Shown: positions 1 through 6,281 of the stretch, piece after piece
How the letters are laid out: every line of letters begins with the position of its first letter
How positions within the stretch are numbered: position 1 is the stretch's first letter
DNA from: Kiritimatiellia bacterium
GTDB taxonomy: Bacteria > Verrucomicrobiota > Kiritimatiellia > RFP12 > UBA1067
Direction: 5' to 3'
NCBI GenBank assembly: GCA_028707675.1
Contig: JAQWAM010000041.1
Span: 1-8,174, forward strand
Length of the DNA stretch: 8,174 nt
The notes under the pieces: generated by a model
Told to the model about the DNA's origin: nothing
Databases searched by the model: none
What the model saw: the letters and a program-made list of their open reading frames with translations, nothing else
Translations under genes and position numbers: made by a program

Positions 1-42
1 GTGAAGAGTGAATAATGAAGAGTTAAGAGTGAAGAGTTAAGA
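1..42. repeat. Degenerate 7-bp tandem repeat, six units
   Basis: The first 42 bases split exactly into six consecutive heptamers with plus-strand consensus GTKAAGA. Two units are GTGAAGA, two are GTTAAGA, and two carry changes (GTGAATA and ATGAAGA). The array may continue left of the window. It lies just downstream of the stop codon of the DUF4340 gene and is not coding. A 7-bp period cannot keep a reading frame, and the units contain stops. Heptanucleotide short tandem repeats of this style are well described in filamentous cyanobacteria (STRR). Its role here is unknown. Confidence 0.85.
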
Positions 43-60
43 TGGAAATAAGACGGGGGC

Positions 61-1149
61 TTATTTCTTTGCGTCGTCTTTTTTGGGGTCATCTTCCTTC
101 GTTTCTTCTTTTTTGGGCTCTTCTTTGGCTTTCACGAGATCGGCGCGTTTTTTGGTCATGTTGTCCGCGCTGTAAGAGGAGATGGCGTAAGTCCACTTGG
201 CGGCTTTGGCGTTGAACTCATCGACCTTTTTGGTGATTTCGGCGTTCTCGGTCTCGTTGGTGCCTGTCGGCGTGAAAGCGGCGCTGATGCGGAAAGCCTT
301 GTCAGTGCCGTCCATTGCGTTGCCGATCTTGGCGGTGTAGCTTTCGCCGTTCTTGAGGAAAACTTTATAAACAGAACCGGTGGTCATGCCCAGCTCTTCG
401 TCCGACAGGGCCGGATCGAGGATGTTGTTGAAGTTCAGGTAGCTGAGGGCAGACTCCAGGCTGTAGCTTTTCGAGGTGTCGAACTCCTCTTTCTCGCCCA
501 AGCCGTCGAGCGACCATTGGCCGTCCTTCTTCTGGAGCTTGAGGGTTTTGCCTTGGCCGGCCAGCTCGATGGCGGTGACGTCGGCGGAGGGGACCGAGCT
601 GATCTGCGTTTCTGTCCAGCTTTTTGGGTCGCCGTCGAAGGCTTCCAGAGTCTCCTTGACCAGCACTACGGTATCGCTGCCGGCGGCGGCGACATAGCGT
701 CCGGAGGCGTATCCGCCGCCGCCGTACTGGGCCATTTCGCCAGCAGGCTGGCGCATGTGCTTATCGCCAAGGCGCAATGCGGCCAACGACTTGCCGGATG
801 CGTCCTGCAGGTCAACCAGCGTAGGCGAGTCGAGCTTCTTGCCGCTTGCGACATGACCGGTCTTGAGGTCTTTGAGGGCCAGCAGGTTGGCGCGTATTTT
901 GGCGATGTCGGCAGGGTATCCGAAGAGGGACTTGATGACCCACCCAGAGTCGCTGCTCTCGATCACGAGCTTGGGGCTGTCCGGCAAGCCGGTCTCGATC
1001 CTGGCCACCTCGCTGAGGTCGATTTGCGGCAGCACAGGTTTGCCGACCTGCGACGGCGCCTTGACTTTACGGCTGCTGGAGCTGAAATAAGCGAGCGCAA
1101 CCAAGACGGCGGCCGCGGCGGTAAGGGATATGAGCTTCTTGTTGGTCAT
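61..1149 (-). CDS. DUF4340 membrane-anchored protein, last gene of the ABC transporter operon
   Basis: The protein has 362 residues. A single N-terminal hydrophobic segment (about residues 6-22, after MTNKK) should anchor it with the bulk outside the cytoplasm. The body looks like two related beta-rich units, each with a Gly-Trp or Gln-Trp core followed by a helix (about 64-98 and 207-239). It ends with a WTYAISSYSADNM motif (319-331) of the kind seen at the end of DUF4340 proteins. A 24-residue tail (339-362) is almost only Lys, Glu and Asp with a few Ala, Pro and Thr. DUF4340 genes commonly sit after GldG-like genes, and that context is the main support for a role as an extracytoplasmic accessory of the transporter. 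Biochemical function is unknown. The ATG is chosen because AAGGA sits 8 nt upstream (1158-1162). I see no convincing terminator after the stop: only a weak 6-bp AAGACG/CGTCTT pairing with a loop of about 20 nt. Confidence 0.88.
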   Translation of the reverse strand: MTNKKLISLTAAAAVLVALAYFSSSSRKVKAPSQVGKPVLPQIDLSEVARIETGLPDSPKLVIESSDSGWVIKSLFGYPADIAKIRANLLALKDLKTGHVASGKKLDSPTLVDLQDASGKSLAALRLGDKHMRQPAGEMAQYGGGGYASGRYVAAAGSDTVVLVKETLEAFDGDPKSWTETQISSVPSADVTAIELAGQGKTLKLQKKDGQWSLDGLGEKEEFDTSKSYSLESALSYLNFNNILDPALSDEELGMTTGSVYKVFLKNGESYTAKIGNAMDGTDKAFRISAAFTPTGTNETENAEITKKVDEFNAKAAKWTYAISSYSADNMTKKRADLVKAKEEPKKEETKEDDPKKDDAKK

Positions 1150-1197
1150 GGTTCTAATCCTTTTTTCTGCTTGCTTGAAAAGACTTTGGATATTCTC

Positions 1198-1224
1198 GCC
1201 GGCCAGCGGAGGGCCGCTGCCGGC
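1198..1224 (-). promoter_or_regulatory. Strong GC hairpin in the gap between gldG-like and DUF4340 genes
   Basis: On the minus strand GCCGGCAGCGG pairs with CCGCTGGCCGGC around a 4-nt loop, giving 11 base pairs with one bulged C. It begins 11 nt after the GldG-like stop codon. No run of T follows, so it does not look like a classical intrinsic terminator. It could trim the 3' end of the upstream message, lower expression of the last gene, or stabilise a processed end. This 86-nt gap is the only sizeable one in the operon. Confidence 0.6.
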
Positions 1225-1235
1225 GACGGCACTGT

Positions 1236-3143
1236 TCAGCGTTTCTTGCGCCGGATTCCGCGGAAGATGCCGAATCCTATGACCAGCACCGGGATCAGCG
1301 CGATGTTTACGACTTTAAGGGACAGGCCTAAGCGTTCAATGTCGCGGTTGAGGTTCTTGCGCACATCTTTAAGCTGTCTGCGGGTGTCGGCCTGCTGCTT
1401 GCGGAATCTGGCGAGCTCGTCCTGCTGTTCTCTGGAGAGGATCATGCGCTCATTGCCGGTCTTTTTCTGTTGCAGATCGCTGAGCCGCTGTTGTGTCTCC
1501 TGTAGGGCGGACTCCAGACGCTGTTCCTCGGCCTGCCACTGTTTCATGGCCTTGACCTCGAGCGCGTCGACCTTTGCGAAGGGCCGGTTGAACTGTCCGC
1601 GCGAGCGCACACCGATGAGTTCCTCGCGTCCGGCCGACTGTTCGACGGTGTTGCCGAAGAGCGTCAGGTTGTCGTTGATCGGCTGCGCGACGGCGCCGAA
1701 GAGGGTGTTCATGACCTGTACGCTGAAACGGTCATTGAAGAAGTCCGCGTCGGCGAAGAGCATGACCGTGCTGGAGCCGGACGCCAGCATGTCGGCGGGT
1801 TTGTTGGTCGCGGTGTTGTCCGCGTCATCGCCGCCGGCGCCCGGGCCGTCTGGGAATGCGGTCTTGAAGGCACCCTGCAGGCGCGCCGCAAGCACACGGC
1901 GGGCGCCGTCGGGCTTGAGCTGCGCGCGCATTGCTGAGACGCCGAACTGCGCGCTCATCTGATCCACCAAACAGGCGTTGTCGTCCGAGGTGGTGATCAG
2001 CGGGGTGAAGGTCAGGTCTTTGGCGGTGTTGTCCGACAGAGCCCCGGCGAAGGGCATCATGACCGACGACAACTGCGAGGTCAGCAAATCGTCATTGGCC
2101 ATGTTTGCTTTACCGAGCGACAAGAACGCCGGGTTGTCCTCGACCCTGCCGTTGCCCGCGTTCAGCTTGGTGGCGCAGCTTATGTCCGCGACGACCTTGG
2201 TGTTGTCGAAGGTCACACCCCAAGAGTCGAAGAGCTTGCCGAGGGTTGAAGGCCCGGCGGCGCCGCCGCCCATCTGCATCATCATGGGGTTCTGCTGCTG
2301 GTTGGCCTCGAAATCGGCCACGCTGAAGGGGTCGACGCAGGCGATCAGGCGGCCGCCGCGCAGCACGAACTGGTCGATGGCGAAGAGGGCCTTGTCCGAG
2401 AGGTTTTTGGGATGAATGACGACCAGGGTTTTGATGTCTTCGTCGATTTTGTCAACGTCAATGTTGACCTCGCGGACTGTGTAGTCCTTGCGCAGCTCGC
2501 GGAAAGCGGCCCAGCCTTCGTCGCGCGGCTGGCGGCGCTGCATCATCATCGGGTTCTGGGGCTGGCCCAGCACGCTGAGGCTGCTCATGACGCCGACGAC
2601 CGGTTTTTCCGGCCAGGCCACACGGGTGATGAGGCGGGTGATATCATACTCTAGCGTCGCCTCGGTGCGGGGGTTTAGGCCAGGCATGGATTGCTCGGTC
2701 TCGCCGCTGACCGCGACCAGTCCGAAATAGACAGGCTGGCCGAAGGGGTTGGTCTGCTGTGGCTCAATGCCGTAGCGCTGCGCCCACTCCTCAGCGTCGG
2801 AATCGGGCTTGGGGTCGTAGGCCTCGAGCGTTACGCGCCCTTTGCCCGCCAGCTCGTACTCCTTCAGAAGATCCTGCACCTGGTTGGCGTAGGTCTTGAG
2901 CGCCATCGGCATTTCAGGCGAGCTGGAGCTGAAGTAGAATTTCAGTGTCACGTCGTTTTCCAGACTGCCGAGGACTTGGCGCGAGCCTTTGGAAAGCGTG
3001 TACAGTTTTTCGCCGGTCAAATCCAGGCGGATGCGCATGTTGGCGACTATCAGGTTGACCGCTCCGATGATCACCAGCAGGACGGCCAGTCCGGCCGCGC
3101 CGGTTCCGATGCGCGAAAAGGTTTTGTTTTTAGTTTCAGACAT
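1236..3143 (-). CDS. GldG-like auxiliary component of an ABC-2 exporter
   Basis: The protein has 635 residues. It belongs to the family annotated as gliding-motility-associated ABC transporter auxiliary protein (GldG domain). A first membrane segment (about 12-35) is followed by the typical LDLTGEKLYTLS motif (40-51). A large extracytoplasmic region comes next, with FVLRGGRLIACVDPF at 259-273, as in homologues. A Gln/Glu/Arg-rich coiled coil spans about 530-602, then a second membrane segment (about 609-628) and a basic tail RRKKR. The heptapeptide QNPMMMQ occurs twice (196-202 and 284-290) in flexible regions. An in-frame ATG 19 codons upstream (position 3200) overlaps the permease gene. I prefer 3143 because GGAG (3152-3155) lies 8 nt before it and the membrane segment then starts near the N terminus. 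The gene starts 25 nt after the permease stop, so translation is probably linked. It likely partners the permease outside the membrane. The substrate is unknown, and no other gliding genes are present. Confidence 0.9.
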   Translation of the reverse strand: MSETKNKTFSRIGTGAAGLAVLLVIIGAVNLIVANMRIRLDLTGEKLYTLSKGSRQVLGSLENDVTLKFYFSSSSPEMPMALKTYANQVQDLLKEYELAGKGRVTLEAYDPKPDSDAEEWAQRYGIEPQQTNPFGQPVYFGLVAVSGETEQSMPGLNPRTEATLEYDITRLITRVAWPEKPVVGVMSSLSVLGQPQNPMMMQRRQPRDEGWAAFRELRKDYTVREVNIDVDKIDEDIKTLVVIHPKNLSDKALFAIDQFVLRGGRLIACVDPFSVADFEANQQQNPMMMQMGGGAAGPSTLGKLFDSWGVTFDNTKVVADISCATKLNAGNGRVEDNPAFLSLGKANMANDDLLTSQLSSVMMPFAGALSDNTAKDLTFTPLITTSDDNACLVDQMSAQFGVSAMRAQLKPDGARRVLAARLQGAFKTAFPDGPGAGGDDADNTATNKPADMLASGSSTVMLFADADFFNDRFSVQVMNTLFGAVAQPINDNLTLFGNTVEQSAGREELIGVRSRGQFNRPFAKVDALEVKAMKQWQAEEQRLESALQETQQRLSDLQQKKTGNERMILSREQQDELARFRKQQADTRRQLKDVRKNLNRDIERLGLSLKVVNIALIPVLVIGFGIFRGIRRKKR

Positions 3144-3168
3144 TTCGGAATCTCCTTTATCAAATTGC

Positions 3169-3915
3169 TCAGGAAGCCTTGCGGTTATCGGTGACGACAT
3201 GCGCGGCAGCCAACATGAAGACCATCACGCCGATATAGTAGGCGATGTCATAGAAGTCGATGACACCGCGACGCATGGAATCGAAGTGCTGCATCAAGCT
3301 GCAAGAGGCCACGGCGTTGACGACGGAAGAGGGAACACCCCAGCCGGCCACGGCGTTGATTACCGGGTCGAAGCCGATGATCAGCATGAAGAGGCAGATC
3401 GCCAAGGCGATCACGAAGCCGATGACCTGGCTGCGCGAGAGCGCGGAGGCGAAGACGCCGGTGGCGACGCAGGCGCCGGAGAGCAGCAGCGATCCCAGAT
3501 AGCCGCAGAAAACCGCGCCCCAGTCCGGCTGGCCCAGCCAGCCCGTGGTCAGGACGACCGGGAAGGTCAGGCCGAGGGCGATGCCGATGAAGGCCCACGC
3601 CGCCAGAAACTTGCCGACTAGAGCTTCGGCCAGCGTTACCGGCAGCGTAAGCAGCAGCTCGATCGTGCCGGTGCGCCGTTCTTCCGCCCAGGCGCCCATG
3701 GTGGCGGCCGGCACCAGCAGCAGGTAGACCCAGGGGTGCCAGAAGAAAAAGGGTGTCAGGTTGGCCTGGCGGCGCTCGTAATACATGGTGACGCCGAAGG
3801 TCAGGAACCCTACCAGCACGAGGAAGGCCACCAGGAACACGTAGGCCACCGGAGAGTCGAAATACGACTTGAACTCGCGGTGGAAGATGGTTTTGACATT
3901 CTTAAGGTTAGACAT
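3169..3915 (-). CDS. ABC-2 type permease, GldF-like
   Basis: The protein has 248 residues and about six hydrophobic segments (near 23-43, 57-75, 100-123, 133-157, 163-184 and 222-241), the usual ABC-2 layout. Family landmarks are REFKSYFDSPVAYVF near the N terminus (13-27), EERRTGTIELLLTLP (78-92), the cytoplasmic coupling region before the third helix, and HFDSMRRGVIDFYD (210-223) before the last helix. It forms the membrane channel and should dimerise and couple to the ATPase encoded just upstream. The start ATG lies inside the end of the ATPase gene (8-bp overlap), with AGGAGGG at 3924-3930, so the two are translationally coupled. The overlap and order (ATPase, permease, GldG-like) match the gldA-gldF-gldG type module found in many phyla outside Bacteroidetes. 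The substrate is not apparent. Confidence 0.92.
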   Translation of the reverse strand: MSNLKNVKTIFHREFKSYFDSPVAYVFLVAFLVLVGFLTFGVTMYYERRQANLTPFFFWHPWVYLLLVPAATMGAWAEERRTGTIELLLTLPVTLAEALVGKFLAAWAFIGIALGLTFPVVLTTGWLGQPDWGAVFCGYLGSLLLSGACVATGVFASALSRSQVIGFVIALAICLFMLIIGFDPVINAVAGWGVPSSVVNAVASCSLMQHFDSMRRGVIDFYDIAYYIGVMVFMLAAAHVVTDNRKAS

Positions 3916-4639
3916 TGCTCTGGCCCTCCTTCATTGTCAGGTTGCGGAACACCACGTCGAGGCGTCCTTGCGGATCGCGGGCGCGCAGCTCGGCAGGGGT
4001 GCCGTTGGCGACCACCTGTCCGTCGGCGATCACTATCGCGCGCGTACACACCGCGTCGACCTCCTCCAAAATGTGAGTGGAGACGATGATGGCCTTGTCG
4101 GCCGACATCTCCTTGATCATTTCGCGCACCACGAACTTCTGATTCGGGTCGAGGCCGTCGGTGGGCTCGTCCATGATCAGCACCTGCGGGTCGTGCAGGA
4201 TGGCTTGGGCGAAACACGTGCGCTGGCGGTAGCCTTTGGAAAGCGTCTCGATGGTCTGGTCGCGCACAGATTCCAGACGGCTTTTCGCGATGGCGTTTTC
4301 GACCGTCTGCGAAACCTCCGCGCCGGAGAAACCGCGCACCTTGGCGATGAAGGTGAGAAAATCTGTCACAGTCATGTTGTGGTAACTTGGCGCGTTTTCC
4401 GGCAGGTATCCGAGGCAGCGCTTGGCCGCGACCGGGTCTGACATGATGTCGTGACCGCAGATCGCGGCCGTGCCGGCGGTCGGCGGCAGAAAGCCGGTGA
4501 TCATGCGCATTGTCGTTGATTTGCCCGCGCCGTTCGGGCCAAGAAAACCGAGCACCTCGCCTTTTTCCACGGTGAAGGAGACTCCTTTAACCGCGTGGAT
4601 CGGGCCGAATCTCTTCTGTAGGTTACTTACGGTCAGCAT
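3908..4639 (-). CDS. ABC transporter ATP-binding protein, GldA/CcmA-like
   Basis: The protein has 243 residues and a complete nucleotide-binding domain. It shows Walker A GPNGAGKST (34-42), signature LSKGYRQR (133-140), Walker B VLIMDEP (153-159), D-loop DGLDP (161-165) and the H-loop histidine at 189 in STHILEEV. The position usually held by the Q-loop glutamine reads GYLPEN, with Glu81. I recall this variant as normal for GldA-like ABC-2 ATPases, so it should not be read as inactivation. The protein powers the permease encoded immediately downstream. GAGGAA (4645-4650 on the plus strand) lies 5 nt before the ATG. As first gene of the operon it sits about 90 nt downstream of the transcription start predicted for the sigma-54 type promoter at 4743-4758. 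GldA is required for gliding in Flavobacterium, but here the module probably serves a different envelope function. Confidence 0.95.
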   Translation of the reverse strand: MLTVSNLQKRFGPIHAVKGVSFTVEKGEVLGFLGPNGAGKSTTMRMITGFLPPTAGTAAICGHDIMSDPVAAKRCLGYLPENAPSYHNMTVTDFLTFIAKVRGFSGAEVSQTVENAIAKSRLESVRDQTIETLSKGYRQRTCFAQAILHDPQVLIMDEPTDGLDPNQKFVVREMIKEMSADKAIIVSTHILEEVDAVCTRAIVIADGQVVANGTPAELRARDPQGRLDVVFRNLTMKEGQSNV

Positions 4640-4671
4640 CCTGATTCCTCTTTTGGTTGTTTAGGGTTATG

Positions 4672-4692
4672 TGCCTGCGTAACGCGCTGGCA
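4672..4692 (-). promoter_or_regulatory. Small hairpin in the predicted leader of the transporter operon
   Basis: TGCC pairs with GGCA, and GCG with CGC, around one mismatch and a 5-nt loop. This gives a 7-bp interrupted stem about 33 nt before the ATPase start codon. It lies inside the 5' leader expected from the sigma-54 type promoter upstream. It is modest and may be chance. No riboswitch family is recognised. Confidence 0.3.
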
Positions 4693-4742
4693 CGACAAAA
4701 AGTCACTCCGTAATGGTTTGAAGCCTTTCAGCCGTTGAAAAT

Positions 4743-4758
4743 AGCAAAAGTTGTGCCA
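4743..4758 (-). promoter_or_regulatory. Sigma-54 (RpoN) promoter of the ABC transporter operon
   Basis: The minus strand reads TGGCACAACTTTTGCT. This matches the -24/-12 consensus TGGCAC-N5-TTGCW exactly, with the diagnostic GG and GC separated by 10 bases (plus-strand CC at 4756-4757 and GC at 4744-4745). Transcription would start near 4732, leaving a leader of about 90 nt before the ATPase ATG. The gene just upstream encodes an NtrC-family activator with an intact sigma-54 contact loop, which makes direct control plausible. The activator's binding site should lie within roughly 80-200 bp upstream, in 4800-4930. That stretch contains a long inverted repeat but no site I can name. Confidence 0.8.
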
Positions 4759-4794
4759 TCTTGTCCATGTCATGATGTGCGCTAACCGCTTCCG

Positions 4795-4890
4795 CGGCTC
4801 GTGAGGACACTCTCCCCCGGGGATGCGTGTGTGTGAGTTCGTGTGTAGTTGGGGTAATTGGCGTTGGGGGGCGAGCGTCCTCGCGAGCCG
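4795..4890. repeat. Long imperfect inverted repeat after the response regulator gene
   Basis: Arms 4795-4812 and 4873-4890 are 18 bp each and complementary at 16 positions. The pairing resumes after one mismatch with CCCCC (4814-4818) against GGGGG (4867-4871), enclosing a GT-rich centre of about 48 nt. On the minus strand it begins 8 nt after the regulator's stop codon and ends about 36 nt before the sigma-54 type promoter. It may end the kinase/regulator transcript, though no T-run follows on the minus strand. Its arm, which reads GGCTCGCGAGGACGCTC on the minus strand, resembles GC-rich dispersed elements I associate with Verrucomicrobiota and Lentisphaerota genomes. That memory is unverified. 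Confidence 0.7.
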
Positions 4891-4897
4891 TCGGCTT

Positions 4898-6271
4898 TCA
4901 GTACGGCAGGTTGTGCTCCTTGATTTTGCGCTGGATTGTGCGGCGCGAGAGTCCGAGCTGTTCGGCGGTGGCGGTGCGGTTGCCGTCGTTCCGGCGCAGC
5001 CGGTCGGCCAAGACCGTCCGTTCGATCTCCTCCAGTGTCATACTGTCATTTAAAACGGGTGTTCCGGCGGATGTGTCCGTTGTCAAGGCTTGGCTTGGCC
5101 GGTTGCCGGGCAGTGCGACGGACGCGGCGGAGAGCACGCCGCCGGGTGAGAGCAGCACGGCGGATTCGACTATATTACGCAGTTGGCGCACATTGCCGGG
5201 CCATCCGTAAGATTCAAGCGCGGTGTAGAAGTCCGGGCGCACGGCTGTCCCGCGCTTGCCGTTCTCGGCGGCGGCGCGGGCGATGAAACGGTCGGCCATG
5301 TGGCGTATATCCTCTTTGCGCTCGCGCAGGGGCGGGACGCGCAGGGTAACAACGTTCAGCCGGTACAAGAGATCCTCGCGGAAAGAACCGTCCCTGACCA
5401 TGGCATCAAGGTCCTTGTTGGTCGCCGAGACCAGCCGGACATTGACCTTGAATGTCTCGCGGCCGCCCACGCGGCGCACCTCCTTCTCTTCCAGCGCGCG
5501 CAGCAGTTTGACCTGCACGGTCGTGGGGGCGTCGCCGATCTCGTCCAGGAACAGGGTGCCGCCGTCGGCGCGTTCGAAAGCGCCTTTGTGAGTGCCGGCG
5601 GCCCCGGTGAAGGCGCCTTTCTCGTGCCCGAACAGCTCCGACTCCAGCAGGCTTTCGGCAAAGGCGCCGCAGTTGACTGCGACGAACGGTCCGTCCGCCC
5701 GCTTGGAATCCACGTGCAGCGCCCGCGCCACCAGCTCTTTGCCGGTGCCGCTTTCGCCGCAGACCAGCACGGTGGCGGAGGTGTCGGCCAGCGCCTCGAT
5801 CTGGGCGATGACGGCTTTCATGCCCGCCGATTCGGCGATGATGGCGGAGGACGCGTACTTTTCGCGCACGGAGCGTGACAGCTTGTCCACCTGACGCCGC
5901 AGGCGGGATGTCTCGCAGGCGCGCCGCATTTTTGACTGGATGTCGTCAAGTTCCAACGGTTTAGTGACATAGTCATAAGCGCCCGCGCGCATGGCGTGTA
6001 CGCCGGACTCGACCGAGCCGTAGGCGGTCATTATGATTACCGGCACGGCGGCGTCCAGCTTGCGCAGGCTGTCCAGCACCTCCAGCCCGTCGATGTCCGG
6101 CAGCACCAGATCGCACAGCACGAGGTCAGGGACTTGCTGGCGGAAGGCTTCCACGCCGGCGGCGCCGGCGGAGGCGACGGTGGTGGTGAAACCCGCGTCC
6201 TCGGCGGCCTCCGCCACCGAGCGGGCGTTATCGGGGTCGTCTTCAATGATCAGTATTTGCGGTGAGTTCAT
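4898..6271 (-). CDS. NtrC-family sigma-54-dependent response regulator
   Basis: The protein has 457 residues. The receiver domain (about 4-120) has the acidic pair Asp11/Asp12, phosphoacceptor Asp54 in [13 protein letters not shown], Thr82 and Lys104 in TKP. The AAA+ domain (about 143-370) has Walker A GESGTGKE (172-179), the sigma-54 contact loop GAFTGA (219-224) and Walker B GGTLFLDE (237-244). It also has the [18 protein letters not shown] and [12 protein letters not shown] motifs of the class. A Fis-type helix-turn-helix lies at the C terminus (about 430-454, [18 protein letters not shown]). All catalytic parts are present, so it should activate sigma-54 RNA polymerase when phosphorylated by the kinase encoded 10 nt upstream. 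An ATG 34 codons earlier is open but lies within the kinase gene. The start used here puts the receiver's first strand (QILIIEDD) at residue 5 and has a modest AGG (6278-6280) 6 nt before it. Likely targets are the neighbouring transporter operon and the divergent gene. The general architecture matches AtoC/ZraR-like regulators, but the signal is unknown. Confidence 0.95.
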   Translation of the reverse strand: MNSPQILIIEDDPDNARSVAEAAEDAGFTTTVASAGAAGVEAFRQQVPDLVLCDLVLPDIDGLEVLDSLRKLDAAVPVIIMTAYGSVESGVHAMRAGAYDYVTKPLELDDIQSKMRRACETSRLRRQVDKLSRSVREKYASSAIIAESAGMKAVIAQIEALADTSATVLVCGESGTGKELVARALHVDSKRADGPFVAVNCGAFAESLLESELFGHEKGAFTGAAGTHKGAFERADGGTLFLDEIGDAPTTVQVKLLRALEEKEVRRVGGRETFKVNVRLVSATNKDLDAMVRDGSFREDLLYRLNVVTLRVPPLRERKEDIRHMADRFIARAAAENGKRGTAVRPDFYTALESYGWPGNVRQLRNIVESAVLLSPGGVLSAASVALPGNRPSQALTTDTSAGTPVLNDSMTLEEIERTVLADRLRRNDGNRTATAEQLGLSRRTIQRKIKEHNLPY

Positions 6272-6281
6272 AAAGCGCCTG

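Noticed and set aside
1..42. CRISPR array
   Set aside because: The units are 7 bp, contiguous and degenerate, with no spacers. No cas genes are present.
55..110. Possible terminator after the DUF4340 gene (AAGACG/CGTCTT)
   Set aside because: Only six pairs with a loop of about 20 nt, overlapping the end of the coding region. The T-run is on the plus strand, the wrong side for this operon.
517..1962. A 481-codon open frame on the plus strand
   Set aside because: It lies antisense across the DUF4340 gene, the hairpin gap and the end of the GldG-like gene. Its product is rich in Arg, Ser, Ala and Cys with no motif, as expected for a shadow frame in GC-rich DNA.
3143..3200. An earlier ATG at 3200 for the GldG-like protein
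   Set aside because: It would overlap the permease gene by 32 bp and add a polar 19-residue leader. The ATG at 3143 has a GGAG site at ideal spacing and gives the usual N-terminal membrane anchor.
4688..4703. A second TGGCACG block on the plus strand in the 4640-4897 spacer
   Set aside because: Ten bases after the GG the sequence is AG, not GC, so the -12 element is missing. No plus-strand gene lies downstream.
4823..5210. Short plus-strand frames across the inverted repeat and the regulator's end
   Set aside because: They run through the repeat arm and the helix-turn-helix coding region, have no good ribosome site and show no recognisable domain.
5183..5878. A 231-codon open frame on the plus strand opposite the regulator's AAA+ domain
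   Set aside because: The reverse strand encodes intact Walker A, GAFTGA and Walker B motifs. This frame is a codon-bias artefact.
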